A stretch of DNA of 44,052 nucleotides from CAG-552 sp964516925. GTDB taxonomy: Bacteria > Bacillota > Clostridia > Christensenellales > Pumilibacteraceae. This document shows, piece by piece, positions 1-9,339 of the stretch. Under the pieces are notes generated by a model that searched no databases, had not been told where the DNA came from, and saw nothing but the letters and a program-made list of their open reading frames with translations. Positions within the stretch are counted from its first letter, which is position 1, and the number at the start of each line of letters is the position of its first letter. Made by a program: the position numbers and the translations under genes. Location: contig CAZEXL010000012.1 in the NCBI GenBank assembly GCA_964516925.1, forward strand, positions 1 to 44,052, in the 5' to 3' direction.

Positions 1-51
1 CCTTTTTTAAATTTTTTTACGCCGTTTCAAAAAAAATTTTGCGCATTCCTT

Positions 52-80
52 ATTAAAAGACGCTCGGTTACCCGAACGCC
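52..80 (-). terminator. Terminator after the CNNM/CBS gene
   Basis: Read on the minus strand, a 7-bp stem (CGTTCGG / CCGAGCG, one G-U pair) with a GTAA tetraloop is followed by TCTTTTAATAAGG. It lies about 35 nt past the stop of the CNNM-type gene and would end the ychF-argS-leuS-trmL transcript. The T-run is short, so termination may be partial. Confidence 0.5.
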
Positions 81-112
81 TTCTTTGCTCCTTTATCTTC
101 GCCTCCGATTTG

Positions 113-1435
113 TTATTCGGTGATTTCGTCGTCCGATTTTTCGATTACTTCTACTCTCGCTTCGATAGTTTGCAAATCGTCGACCTTTGTTACCGTTATT
201 TTAACATTGTCGTAAGTAAGCGAATAACCTATTTGCGGCAATCCTTCGTTAGTTTCGCAAAGCCAGCCGTTTACCGTTGCCGACTCGATACTTTCGTCCG
301 AAGGAAGCTCGAAAAAACCGAAAAACTCATCGATAGAAACGGAGGTTTTTACTTGATAAACGTTTTCGCTTTGCTTAACTATAACCTCTACCGCTTCGTC
401 CTGCTCGTCCCATATTTCGCCTACGAGCTCTTCGAGAATGTCTTCCATGGTTACGATACCCGACGTTAAACCGTACTCGTCCACAACCACGACTATGTGC
501 GAATGTGCTTTTTGCATTTCCTTAAACAGGTCGTCGAGCGGCTTTGCTTCAGGCACAAATACGGGCGGCTTTATTGCTTGCTTTTTGTCGAAATCGCGGT
601 GACTACGCCCGAGCAGATAGTCGCGAGCGTACAACACGCCTACGATATTGTCGGTAGTACCCGAATAGACGGGGATACGCGAATAACGCTCGGTATCTAT
701 AACGCCGACTATTTCTTCGTCGGTGGCGTCCTCGGACAAGCAAACCAGCTTTTTGCGAGGCGTCATTACGTCCACAACCGTAAGGTCGCTGAGCTTAAAT
801 ACGTTTTTTATGTACCTTACGTCGTCCTTGTCCAACGAACCTTCGTCACCGCCGGCGTCAAGCATAAGTACGATGTCCTCTTCGGACACGCTTTCTTCTT
901 TTTCATGCGGGTTAATGCCGAACAAACGCAAAACGCCGTTGGTGGAAACGGACAAAAACCAAATTATCGGCTTTAATACCGTTGCCAAAAAGGATATTAT
1001 TCCGCACACGGCACCGGCAAGTTTTTCTTTGTGTCGCATTGCTATGCGCTTGGGTACAAGCTCGCCTAAAACGAGGGTAAAATACGAAAGCACGAGCGTA
1101 ATGAGTATGACGGATATCGTGTTGATAAGTCCGTAATATTGCGCGGACACGCCAAACGTTTCGACTACGTACGCCGACAACCTTTCGGCAAAGTTATCCG
1201 CAGCAAACGCCGAACCTAAAAAGCCGGCGAGCGTTATTCCTATTTGTATTGTGGAAAGAAATTTAGTGGGAGACTCAATTATTTTGAGCATCTTTTTCGC
1301 TTTTTTGTCTCCGTCGTCCGCCAGCGCTCGCACCTTTTTCTCGTTTAGCGAGATAAGTGCTATTTCGGTAGCGGCGAAAAAAGCGTTTAGTAAAATTAGT
1401 ATTAGTTGTAGCAATAGTTGATAAAATATATCCAT
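113..1435 (-). CDS. CNNM/CorC-type membrane protein with CBS pair
   Basis: A 440-residue protein of the HlyC/CorC family (YhdP/YrkA/MpfA type), a group linked to magnesium and divalent cation efflux or homeostasis at the cytoplasmic membrane. In order: a DUF21/CNNM membrane domain (residues about 1-195) with the conserved LGELVPKRIAMR segment, a CBS pair (about 205-335, likely a nucleotide sensor) with VDEYGLTSGIVTMEDILEEL, and a C-terminal CorC_HlyC domain (about 345-430). Length matches the family. The start is well placed behind a GGAGG ribosome binding site 4 nt upstream. It is the last gene of the minus-strand run and is followed by a hairpin terminator. The older annotation 'hemolysin' is not supported by anything in the sequence. 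Substrate is not readable from sequence. Confidence 0.9.
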   Translation of the reverse strand: MDIFYQLLLQLILILLNAFFAATEIALISLNEKKVRALADDGDKKAKKMLKIIESPTKFLSTIQIGITLAGFLGSAFAADNFAERLSAYVVETFGVSAQYYGLINTISVILITLVLSYFTLVLGELVPKRIAMRHKEKLAGAVCGIISFLATVLKPIIWFLSVSTNGVLRLFGINPHEKEESVSEEDIVLMLDAGGDEGSLDKDDVRYIKNVFKLSDLTVVDVMTPRKKLVCLSEDATDEEIVGVIDTERYSRIPVYSGTTDNIVGVLYARDYLLGRSHRDFDKKQAIKPPVFVPEAKPLDDLFKEMQKAHSHIVVVVDEYGLTSGIVTMEDILEELVGEIWDEQDEAVEVIVKQSENVYQVKTSVSIDEFFGFFELPSDESIESATVNGWLCETNEGLPQIGYSLTYDNVKITVTKVDDLQTIEARVEVIEKSDDEITE

Positions 1436-1480
1436 ATATCCTCCGAAATAAATTATTGATTATTAGTAGCTAAACTTCGT

Positions 1481-1585
1481 TTACAGCAATAATCTGTTTC
1501 GAATACGTTTGCAAACGCAAGCAAATTCGGCTATTTTATCGTCATTACTCAAATTTACCGTGCACCGCCGCGGTAGAACGTCCAT
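1481..1585 (-). CDS. Possible 34-residue small protein
   Basis: An unannotated-looking ORF of 34 codons beginning MDVLPRRCTV and ending RIRNRLLL. It has one of the best ribosome binding sites in the region (AAGGAGG, 6 nt before the ATG) and fills the otherwise empty 218-nt gap between trmL and the CNNM gene. It is basic at the C-terminus and has three cysteines (residues 8, 23, 25). A perfect 7-bp hairpin sits directly upstream, with its 3' arm reaching into the ribosome binding site. I recognise no family. It could be a real small protein, a leader peptide for the next gene, or chance. Confidence 0.4.
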   Translation of the reverse strand: MDVLPRRCTVNLSNDDKIAEFACVCKRIRNRLLL

Positions 1586-1596
1586 TTCTTTCCTCC

Positions 1597-1616
1597 TTTC
1601 GTTTATTTACGAAAGC
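1597..1616 (-). promoter_or_regulatory. Hairpin abutting the small-ORF ribosome binding site
   Basis: On the minus strand CTTTCGT and ACGAAAG form a perfect 7-bp stem with a 6-nt loop (AAATAA). The 3' arm runs into AAAGGAGG, so the folded RNA would hide part of the Shine-Dalgarno sequence. A second GC-rich stem (GCGCGGC / GTCGCGC) lies just upstream, after the trmL stop, and may be a weak terminator. Confidence 0.35.
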
Positions 1617-1653
1617 GCGACTACGCAAAAGAGCCGCGCAACTGTACGAATAT

Positions 1654-2115
1654 TTATCTTAGTCCCCTAAAACCGCCGCGTCTGAGAACGTCGTACAGCA
1701 CGATCGCAACGGAATTAGCAAGGTTGAGCGAACGCAACGTTTCGCCCATGGGGATACGTATAGCCGTTTCGGGATTGCCAAACACGAGCGGTTCGGGCAA
1801 ACCCTTGGTTTCTTTGCCGAAAAGCAGAAAACTGCCGTCGGGAATGGATACGTCGGTATACGTCTTTTTTGCCTTGGTGGAAAGATAGAAAAACTTTCCG
1901 CCTGCGTTTTTATTGAAAAAGTCGTCGAGCGAATCGTAATAGAAAATTTCAACCTTATCCCAATAATCGAGTCCGGCACGCTTGACCGTGCGATCGCTGA
2001 TTTCGAATCCGAACGGCTTGACCAAATGCAATCGCGAGCCCGTGCATGCGCACGTACGAGCTATATTGCCGGTATTTTGCGGAATTTCCGGCTCGACCAA
2101 AACTACGTTTATCAT
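1654..2115 (-). CDS. trmL: tRNA (cytidine/uridine-34 2'-O)-methyltransferase TrmL
   Basis: A 153-residue SPOUT-fold enzyme that transfers a methyl group from S-adenosylmethionine to the 2'-hydroxyl of the wobble nucleotide of leucine tRNAs. All three SPOUT motifs are visible: NTGNIARTCA near the N-terminus, LFGKETKGLP (about residues 98-107) and IPMGETLRSLNLANSVAI (about 122-139) forming the knot. Length equals the family norm. Its ATG overlaps the stop of leuS by 4 nt (ATGA), so it is translationally coupled to the leucyl-tRNA synthetase gene; both act on leucine tRNAs, which makes the pairing sensible. Confidence 0.93.
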   Translation of the reverse strand: MINVVLVEPEIPQNTGNIARTCACTGSRLHLVKPFGFEISDRTVKRAGLDYWDKVEIFYYDSLDDFFNKNAGGKFFYLSTKAKKTYTDVSIPDGSFLLFGKETKGLPEPLVFGNPETAIRIPMGETLRSLNLANSVAIVLYDVLRRGGFRGLR

Positions 2116-4517
2116 ATAATTATATTAACCAATCTGCCTTTGATAACGATAACTTTTTTTACGGTCGCTCCGCCAAGCATTTCGGATATTTTGGCGTCGC
2201 CTAAAACGAACGAACTAACTTCGTCCTGAGTAAGCGACGTGGGCAAAACGAGCTTAGCGCGCATTTTGCTGTTGATTTGAACGGCTATTTCCACCTCGTC
2301 TTTTACGAGCTTGGTTTGGTCGCAAATCGGATATTCGGCGTTAAACACGCTTGGCTTAAAGCCGAGGCGCTCGTGCATCTCTTCGGCAAAATGTGGCGCA
2401 AGCGGCGCAATTACGCGTACAAGCTTTTCGATTGCGTCGTAGAACAATTCACCCTTTGCGTCGCACTTATACATTACGTTTACAAGCTCCATTATCCTGG
2501 CTACGGCGGTATTAAACGAGAACGATTCCATATCCTCGGTTACTCGCTTTATACAATAGTTAAGCGCATACTCAAGCTCTTTACGCTGAGCTTCGTTGCT
2601 TTCTTGGTTTTTGTTTGCAACCGCAAGATCTACGATACGCTCGATCCTGTCAAGGAATTTGCTTATGGATTTTATGCCGTCGTCGTTCCACGGTCCGCCT
2701 TCGGCGTACGAAAAACCGAACATAAGGTAAAGCCTTAAAACGTCGGAACCGTACTCTTCGATAAGGTTGTCGGGATTTATTGCGTTGCCTTTGGATTTGC
2801 TCATTTTTTCGCCGTCGCTGCCAAGAATCAAGCCTTGATGAACAAGCGAAGTAAACGGCTCGTCGAAGTTTATATATCCCATATCGCGCAGAGCTTTGGT
2901 TATAAAGCGCGAATAAAGCAAGTGCATGCACGCATGCTCCGCTCCGCCTACGTACTTGTCGACGGGAAGCATCTCGTTTATGACGTCGCTATCAAACGGC
3001 TTATCCGAATTTTGGCTGTCGGGATAACGCAAATAGTACCAGCTGCTGCATACGAACGTATCGAGCGTATCGGGATCGCGACGAGCAGGTCGTCCGCATA
3101 CCGGGCAAACGGTGTTCATAAAGCTATCGCATTTTTTAAGCGGGCTTTGTCCGTCGGGCGTAAAGTTTACGTCGTAAGGAAGTTTTACCGGAAGATCCTT
3201 TTCGGGCACGGGAACTGCTCCGCAATGATCGCAATGTATGATGGGTATGGGCGCGCCCCAATAACGTTGGCGCGAAACCGACCAATCGCGCAAACGATAG
3301 TTGATCTTTACTCCGCCCAAATTCTTTTCCGCCAAATAACCGAGAATGGCTTCTTTAGCCTGAGCGGTGGATAATCCGTCGAACGAACCGCTGTTTACCA
3401 AAATTCCGTGTTCGGTAAACGGCAATTCGTCGTCACCCGACTTTGCTTTTATTACTCTGGTGATAGGCAGCCCGAATTTCTTTGCAAATTCGAAGTCGCG
3501 CGTATCGTGCGCCGGAACGCCCATTACGGCGCCCGTACCGTAGGTGGCAAGACAGTAGTCGGCAATCCAAACCTGAACTTTGTTGCCGCTTATCGGGTGC
3601 GTACAATACGCACCGGTGAACACGCCCGTTTTTTCCTTAGTAGTGCTTAGTCTGTCGATATCGCTGGCTTTGCTTGCCGCCCTTTTGTACTCTTCGACCG
3701 CTTGCTTTCGGTCGGGCGTAGTGATTTTGTCCACAAGCGGGTGCTCGGGAGCGAGCACTACGTAACTTACGCCCATAAGCGTATCGGCACGCGTGGTGAA
3801 TACGGTGATTTTATCGTCGCCCATAGGAAACGTTACTTCGCCGCCTTCGCTTTTACCTATCCAATTTCGTTGCATGGTAAGCGTCTTTTCGGGCCAATCG
3901 ATTTTATTGAGTCCGCTGAGAAGTTCTTCGGCGTAATCGGTTATTTTAAGGAACCACTGCGTCATATTTTTACGCACTATTTCGCTGTCGCAACGCTCGC
4001 ATTTGCCGTCGATAACCTGCTCGTTGGCAATAACGGTGTTGCACGACGGACACCAATTTACCGGGGATTGCTTTTGATACGCCAGCCCCTTTTTGTAAAG
4101 TTGCAAAAACAACCACTGCGTCCACTTGTAGTAATCGGGCTTGCAAGTAGCTAAAAACGACGACCAATCGAACATTCCGCCGATAGACCTAAGCTGATTT
4201 TTCATCGTTTCGATGTTTTTATTGGTGCTGTCCTCGGGATGAATACCCGTTTTTATTGCATAATTTTCCGCAGGTAAGCCGAATGCGTCAAAGCCCATGG
4301 GCTGAAACACGTTGTAGCCTTGCATCTTTTTGAAACGCGCGAAACTGTCTGCCGGGGCGTAATTGTACCAATGTCCCAAATGAAGATTGGAACCCGACGG
4401 ATACGAAAACATCTCGAGCACGTAATATTTCTTTTTGTCGCTCGTGCGATCGAATTGATTTATCTTTTCTCTTTCCCAAAAGTCGTTCCACTTTTGTTCA
4501 ACCGATTTAACGTCCAT
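2112..4517 (-). CDS. leuS: Leucyl-tRNA synthetase
   Basis: Charges tRNA-Leu with leucine in the cytosol. The 801-residue length matches Gram-positive LeuS (about 804 in Bacillus). The class I signatures are present: HLGH at residues 46-49 and KMSKS near residue 572. Between them are a zinc-binding insert with two CxxC pairs (CPSC and CERC, about residues 155-180) and the CP1 editing domain with the threonine-rich TTRADTLMGVSYVVLAPEHP region. The C-terminal anticodon-binding part is complete. The stop overlaps trmL by 4 nt, and argS ends 26 nt upstream. The Shine-Dalgarno is a weak GAGAGAG, consistent with coupling to argS. Confidence 0.97.
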   Translation of the reverse strand: MDVKSVEQKWNDFWEREKINQFDRTSDKKKYYVLEMFSYPSGSNLHLGHWYNYAPADSFARFKKMQGYNVFQPMGFDAFGLPAENYAIKTGIHPEDSTNKNIETMKNQLRSIGGMFDWSSFLATCKPDYYKWTQWLFLQLYKKGLAYQKQSPVNWCPSCNTVIANEQVIDGKCERCDSEIVRKNMTQWFLKITDYAEELLSGLNKIDWPEKTLTMQRNWIGKSEGGEVTFPMGDDKITVFTTRADTLMGVSYVVLAPEHPLVDKITTPDRKQAVEEYKRAASKASDIDRLSTTKEKTGVFTGAYCTHPISGNKVQVWIADYCLATYGTGAVMGVPAHDTRDFEFAKKFGLPITRVIKAKSGDDELPFTEHGILVNSGSFDGLSTAQAKEAILGYLAEKNLGGVKINYRLRDWSVSRQRYWGAPIPIIHCDHCGAVPVPEKDLPVKLPYDVNFTPDGQSPLKKCDSFMNTVCPVCGRPARRDPDTLDTFVCSSWYYLRYPDSQNSDKPFDSDVINEMLPVDKYVGGAEHACMHLLYSRFITKALRDMGYINFDEPFTSLVHQGLILGSDGEKMSKSKGNAINPDNLIEEYGSDVLRLYLMFGFSYAEGGPWNDDGIKSISKFLDRIERIVDLAVANKNQESNEAQRKELEYALNYCIKRVTEDMESFSFNTAVARIMELVNVMYKCDAKGELFYDAIEKLVRVIAPLAPHFAEEMHERLGFKPSVFNAEYPICDQTKLVKDEVEIAVQINSKMRAKLVLPTSLTQDEVSSFVLGDAKISEMLGGATVKKVIVIKGRLVNIII

Positions 4518-4543
4518 ATTGTATCTCTCTCTTTAAATGATTA

Positions 4544-6226
4544 TTACATCTTTTCGGGAGCTTTAAGCAAAATGAGCTCCATGCCGTTTTTGAGCGTATT
4601 TTTTACAGCTTTCGTTATCGTAAGTCTTGCGTCGGTTGCTTTTTGATCGTCGCTTATTATGCGATGACCGATGTAGAATTTATTAAATTCCTGCGCAAGG
4701 TCGATAAGATATCTGGTAAGTATGCTCGGCTCGTACTTGTCCGCCGCCGAACGAACGACGTCGTCAAACGAATTAAGTCTACGAACAAGAGCAAAAGTAT
4801 CGTCGTCGGTAAGTTGCGAGTAGTCCGCCTCGCCCTGCGGTTGCGCTTTTGAAAGAACAGAACAGCACCTTGCATGCGTATATTGAAGATACGGACCCGT
4901 TTCGCCGTCGAAGTTAAGAGCTTTGTCGAGCGAGAATACCATATCTTTGATTCTGCCGCTTTCGAGCGCTCCGAACACTACCGCGCCCACGCCTATCGCC
5001 TCTGCCGTTTGATCGGCGTTTTCGAGATTCGGATTCTTTTCGGCGATTATCGCCTTGGTTTTTTCGACCGCCGTGTTTATTACGTCAACGAGTTTTACGA
5101 CGTTACCGTTACGAGTGCTTAACGCGCCCGAACCTTCGATACTTACCATTCCGAACGGAACGTGTACGCAATCCTTTGCCCATTCGTAACCCATAAGTTC
5201 CAAAACTTTGAACACCTGCTTAAAGTGCAAATTTTGCTGATACGCCACTACGTACAGGTTTTTGTCGAAGTCGTACGTCTTTTTGCGGTATTTGGCGCAC
5301 GCTATGTCGCGAGTCGCATAAAGCGACGCTCCGTCCGACTTGAGTATAAGACAGGGCGTCATCCCGTATTCGTCAAGCGGAACGACCATGGCTCCCTCGG
5401 ATTCTACGAGTAAATTCTTTTCTTTAAGTTCGTTTACTACGTCGTCGAGCTTATCGTTGTAGAAGCTTTCACCGTTGTAACTGTCGAACGTTATGCCCAA
5501 TCGATCGTACACTTTGCCCACTTCGGCAAGCGTTATACGTTTGAATTCTTCGAACACCGACGTGGCAAGCTCGTCCTTTAGCTCTATTTTTTTAAACCAC
5601 GCTCTTGCTTCGTCGTTGAGCGAATCGTCCTTTTCGGCTTCTTTATGGAAGCGAACGTAAAGTTCGAGCAGGCTGTCCATAGTTTGCTTTTTGCCCTCGC
5701 CCCACTTAAAGTACGCCGTTAGAAGTTTGCCGAACTGCGTCCCCCAATCGCCGAGATGATTTATGCCCACTGCGTTGTAGCCGAGATACTTGAATATGCG
5801 ATACAAACTGCCGCCTATTACCGTAGTAAGCAAATGCCCTATATGAAACGGCTTTGCAATGTTTACCGACGAATAATCAAGACACACGGTTTTGCCGTTT
5901 GACGGCATGGGCTTGAAGGTTTCGCCCCTGCCTATAACTCCGCTTATGACTTGCATTGCCATTTTTTCGCGATCGAAGTAGAAGTTTAAATAACCGTTTA
6001 CGCTTTCTACCCTTTGGATATATTCGGGCAAATCGGTCATAGCCGCTTTTAGTTTTTCGGAAATAACTGCCGGCGAACAACGCATAACCTTGCTTAGCTT
6101 GAAACACGGCATACAACAGTCGCCGTTTTTTATGTCCTGCGAATACACGAGCAATCCTTTCGTTTCCGCTTCGGGCGTTACGCCTTTAGAAATTATATAC
6201 TTTTCGGTTTGTTCAAGATAATTCAT
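4544..6226 (-). CDS. argS: Arginyl-tRNA synthetase
   Basis: Charges tRNA-Arg with arginine; like all ArgRS it needs the tRNA for amino acid activation. The 560-residue protein has the N-terminal Arg_S additional domain (about 1-85), KPFHIGH (class I HIGH motif, about 124-130), a Rossmann core, the degenerate second signature region typical of ArgRS (GSGALSTRNGNVV, no KMSKS) and an ALPHA-helical DALR anticodon-binding domain at the C-terminus. The ATG follows AAGGAAC by 4 nt and lies 12 nt after the ychF stop, so the three genes ychF-argS-leuS are one unit. Confidence 0.96.
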   Translation of the reverse strand: MNYLEQTEKYIISKGVTPEAETKGLLVYSQDIKNGDCCMPCFKLSKVMRCSPAVISEKLKAAMTDLPEYIQRVESVNGYLNFYFDREKMAMQVISGVIGRGETFKPMPSNGKTVCLDYSSVNIAKPFHIGHLLTTVIGGSLYRIFKYLGYNAVGINHLGDWGTQFGKLLTAYFKWGEGKKQTMDSLLELYVRFHKEAEKDDSLNDEARAWFKKIELKDELATSVFEEFKRITLAEVGKVYDRLGITFDSYNGESFYNDKLDDVVNELKEKNLLVESEGAMVVPLDEYGMTPCLILKSDGASLYATRDIACAKYRKKTYDFDKNLYVVAYQQNLHFKQVFKVLELMGYEWAKDCVHVPFGMVSIEGSGALSTRNGNVVKLVDVINTAVEKTKAIIAEKNPNLENADQTAEAIGVGAVVFGALESGRIKDMVFSLDKALNFDGETGPYLQYTHARCCSVLSKAQPQGEADYSQLTDDDTFALVRRLNSFDDVVRSAADKYEPSILTRYLIDLAQEFNKFYIGHRIISDDQKATDARLTITKAVKNTLKNGMELILLKAPEKM

Positions 6227-6238
6227 TTTAGTTCCTTT

Positions 6239-7327
6239 TTATACGTTGAATCTGAATAACACTACGTCGCCGTCTTGCATAACGTAGTCCTTGCCTTCGC
6301 TGCGAACTTTGCCTTTTTCCTTAGCTCCGACAAATCCGCCGCAAGCAATAAGGTCGTCATACGTTACTACCTCGGCACGGATAAAGCCTTTTTCGAAGTC
6401 GGTGTGAATTTTGCCGGCAGCTTGCGGAGCTTTGGTACCGCGCCGGATAGTCCACGCTCGCACTTCCTTTTCGCCTGCCGTAAGATAGCTTATAAGTCCG
6501 AGTAGCGCATAGCCCGCTTTGATTATGCGATTTAGTCCGCTTTCGGTAAGATTAAGCTCTTCGGCAAACAACGCGCGCTCGTCCTTGTCGAGCTGAACGA
6601 GCTCACATTCGACTTTAGCGCAAATTTCGATAGCCTGACTGTTTTCGCTTGCCGCAAATTCTTTTACCCTTTGCGAATATTCGTTGCCTTTACCGATATC
6701 CTCTTCGCCGATGTTTGCACAGTATATTACAGGCTTGTCGGTTAGAAGAAAGAACGTTGCGGCAAGCTCACGCTCTTTGTCGCTTAACGCAAGAGTACGC
6801 ACCGACTTGCCTTGCGACAAGCAGTCGTACAGCTTTTTGAGCAACTCGGCTTCTTCGATGTATTTCTTTTCACCCGTTTTTACGAGCTTTTCCGCCTTTT
6901 CTTTACGCTTGGTTACCGTTTCGAGGTCGGCAAGAGCAAGTTCGAGATTTATTATTTCGATGTCGCGCACGGGATCGACGGTATCTTCGACGTGCGTAAT
7001 GTTCTTATCTGCAAAACAACGCACTACGTGTACTATTGCATCCACTTCGCGAATGTGCGAAAGGAACTTGTTGCCCAGCCCCTCGCCTGCGCTTGCGCCC
7101 TTTACGAGCCCTGCTATATCTACAAATTCAAGTACTGCCGGCGTGATTTTTTTCGTGTTGTACAATTTGCCCAAATGTTGCAAACGTTCGTCGGGAACGG
7201 CAACCACGCCTACGTTCGGCTCGATCGTGCAAAACGGATAGTTAGCGCATTCGGCGCCTGCCTCGGTTATTGCATTGAACAAAGTGCTTTTGCCTACGTT
7301 GGGGAGCCCTACAACTCCAAGTTTCAT
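6239..7327 (-). CDS. ychF: Obg-family GTPase/ATPase YchF
   Basis: A 362-residue ribosome-associated P-loop protein of the Obg family; the bacterial and human (OLA1) members prefer ATP. Walker A GLPNVGKST is at residues 6-14, G3-type DIAGLVKGAS near 69, and the G4 motif is the non-canonical one of this family, which explains ATP use. A coiled-coil insert lies around 130-200, and the C-terminal TGS domain (about 275-360) carries AWTIRRGTKAPQAAGKIHTD. First gene of the ychF-argS-leuS-trmL run and preceded by a clear promoter. Length and domain order are normal. Confidence 0.95.
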   Translation of the reverse strand: MKLGVVGLPNVGKSTLFNAITEAGAECANYPFCTIEPNVGVVAVPDERLQHLGKLYNTKKITPAVLEFVDIAGLVKGASAGEGLGNKFLSHIREVDAIVHVVRCFADKNITHVEDTVDPVRDIEIINLELALADLETVTKRKEKAEKLVKTGEKKYIEEAELLKKLYDCLSQGKSVRTLALSDKERELAATFFLLTDKPVIYCANIGEEDIGKGNEYSQRVKEFAASENSQAIEICAKVECELVQLDKDERALFAEELNLTESGLNRIIKAGYALLGLISYLTAGEKEVRAWTIRRGTKAPQAAGKIHTDFEKGFIRAEVVTYDDLIACGGFVGAKEKGKVRSEGKDYVMQDGDVVLFRFNV

Positions 7328-7408
7328 AATTTTTACCAGTCCTTTATCGTTCGACCTAATAAGTCGTTTTAAGCAAGCGGCTAGAACGCTAGCCTACTAC
7401 AATTGGTT

Positions 7409-7437
7409 ATTATATCACATTCGTTTGCATTATGCAA
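7409..7437 (-). promoter_or_regulatory. Sigma-A promoter of ychF
   Basis: Minus strand: TTGCAT - 17 nt - TATAAT, about 75 nt before the ychF ATG. The -35 box is part of a perfect 13-nt palindrome TTGCATNATGCAA (7425-7437), which could be an operator, or chance. Confidence 0.65.
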
Positions 7438-7451
7438 GCAAAAAGAGCCGA

Positions 7452-9314
7452 CTACGCAAGTTCAAACAGTATATTGCCGCTTTGCGCACTTACTAGCTTA
7501 ACGGTTATTTCGTCGCCGAGAGTAAAAAATCCTTTGTTTCGGACGTAAAGGCTGACCGAATCGGGATTAAACGAGGTTACGCCGAGCGTTTCCGCTCGAA
7601 TCATTCCCTCGGCGGTGTTATCCAGTTCGACGTACACGCCCCATTCGGTAACTCCGCTGATTACTCCGCAAAAAATTTTGCCGACGAATTGCGACATATA
7701 ATCGGCAAGGTACAGGTCGTCGATTTCTCGCTCGACGCGCTCGCAAAGTCGCTCGCGCTGAGAAGCCTGCGACGCGGCTGCGTCGACTTCAGACCTGTAT
7801 AAATCGAGACTGTCGCCGTGAAGATAACTTTTTATTATTCGGTGAATCGCAAGGTCGCTATATCTGCGAATGGGCGACGTAAAGTGACAATACTCGTTTA
7901 TCGCAAGTCCGAAGTGTCCTTGGCTTTGAACGGAATATTTAGCTTTGGACATACTGCGCAACGTCATTTTGCTTACTGCCGATTTCTTTTCGGGCGGAAC
8001 GGAAGAAAGTAAATATGCAATCGATTTCGAATCGGGCTTTACTTCGCTTAGCCCCATGGCACGCAAAAACGTATTTAGCGACGACAGCTTTTCCGCCGCA
8101 GGCGGCTGATGTTCGCGATATACAAACGGCGCTTTTATCGACAAAAACTTTGCGGCGACAAAACGGTTTGCCGCTATCATACATTCTTCGATTATCGAAT
8201 GAGCCACGAGACGCGGAGCTTTTTTTACGTCCGTGACCTTATCGCCCGAAAAGGTAAATTCGGGCTCGGATATGTCGAAGTCGATATTTCCGCAATCATC
8301 TCGGCGTTTTTTTAGCGCGCGACTTAAGAAAAGCAAAGTATTTAACGTATCGGAAAAAGCAGCGTACTCGTTCGTTTTGCCGCCCAAAAAGTCGCTGACT
8401 TTTTCGTACGTCATACGCTTTTGCGAACGGATAATCCCTTCGCATATTTTACCGTCCACGATTTCGCCATACGGGTTTATATCCATAACGACGCTGAGCG
8501 TATAACGCGACTCGTTTTCGTTAAGAGAGCACACGCCGTTGCATAATTCTTCGGGCAACATAGGAATTACGCTAACGCCGTAATAGAAGCTGTTTCCGCG
8601 ACGGAACGCCTCTTTATCCAAATGGCTGTGAAGCGGCACGTAATGCGCAACGTCGGCAATGTGCACCCAAAGCCTGAAACCTTCGCTCGTTTTTTGCGCG
8701 TATACGGCGTCGTCGAAGTCCTTGCTGTTCGCTCCGTCGATAGTAAAGCACGGCTGAGAGGTAAAATCCTCTCTGTTTCCGACTTCGATAGGCTCGCTTG
8801 CTACGCTGCGCGCCTCGTTTAGAGCCTTTTGCTTGAACTCGCTTATGCCGAGCGAAAAAACGGCGGCGCTTACGTCGGCATTTAGCGTACCCGACTTGCC
8901 TAAAACTTTTATTATTTCGCCTTTGCCGCGATCTTTGCGCGAAAGTTTTACTACGACTTTATCGCCAAGCGACGCCTTACCGCTCGTAACGAAAACGTCC
9001 CTACTGAAGTGCTTGTCGTCGGGAATAACTTTTTTTGCACGCATTTCGATAACGTAGGTCCCCGTTATTTCGTCCGAACCGTTTTTTAAAATCTTTTTTA
9101 CCTCGCCGTGATCGCCGTATACCGCGACCTCGACGGTGTCGCCGTGCATTGCGCCTTTAAGCGCTTTTGCGGGAATGAAAACGTCTTCCTTTTCGCCACA
9201 ATCCAAAAACGCAAAGCCGCGACTGTTGCCGCAAATAACGCCTACGACGGTTCGCAAACATCTTTCCTTTTTGTATTGATATTTTTTGTTTTTGTTAATT
9301 TTCTTTTTTTTCAT
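7452..9314 (-). CDS. rnr: Ribonuclease R (short form)
   Basis: A processive 3'-5' exoribonuclease of the RNase II/R family. Visible parts: an OB/cold-shock domain (VVGVICGNSRGFAFLDCG onwards, about 20-65), a second OB domain, the RNB catalytic domain whose signature DGANSKDFDDAVY carries the four metal-binding aspartates, and a C-terminal S1 domain (GVISGVTEWGVYVELD). At 620 residues it is clearly shorter than Bacillus RNase R (about 780): the N-terminal winged-helix domain and the lysine-rich tail after S1 are missing. I chose the ATG at 9314, followed by a lysine-rich stretch, because the in-frame extension to 9425 would run through the secG terminator and into secG. No clear promoter or strong ribosome binding site precedes it, so it is probably expressed by read-through from secG, the order known in Bacillus (secG - rnr). 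Confidence 0.92.
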   Translation of the reverse strand: MKKKKINKNKKYQYKKERCLRTVVGVICGNSRGFAFLDCGEKEDVFIPAKALKGAMHGDTVEVAVYGDHGEVKKILKNGSDEITGTYVIEMRAKKVIPDDKHFSRDVFVTSGKASLGDKVVVKLSRKDRGKGEIIKVLGKSGTLNADVSAAVFSLGISEFKQKALNEARSVASEPIEVGNREDFTSQPCFTIDGANSKDFDDAVYAQKTSEGFRLWVHIADVAHYVPLHSHLDKEAFRRGNSFYYGVSVIPMLPEELCNGVCSLNENESRYTLSVVMDINPYGEIVDGKICEGIIRSQKRMTYEKVSDFLGGKTNEYAAFSDTLNTLLFLSRALKKRRDDCGNIDFDISEPEFTFSGDKVTDVKKAPRLVAHSIIEECMIAANRFVAAKFLSIKAPFVYREHQPPAAEKLSSLNTFLRAMGLSEVKPDSKSIAYLLSSVPPEKKSAVSKMTLRSMSKAKYSVQSQGHFGLAINEYCHFTSPIRRYSDLAIHRIIKSYLHGDSLDLYRSEVDAAASQASQRERLCERVEREIDDLYLADYMSQFVGKIFCGVISGVTEWGVYVELDNTAEGMIRAETLGVTSFNPDSVSLYVRNKGFFTLGDEITVKLVSAQSGNILFELA

Positions 9315-9339
9315 AGTTTTATTTAGTGTTTTTAATTTA

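Noticed and set aside
113..1435. Hemolysin
   Set aside because: The HlyC/CorC label is historical; the domains visible are CNNM, CBS pair and CorC_HlyC, a cation-related membrane protein.
7818..8315. Plus-strand ORFs antisense to rnr, leuS, argS and other minus-strand genes
   Set aside because: They are shadows of conserved genes, with Arg/Tyr/Val-rich composition, no ribosome binding sites and no family patterns.
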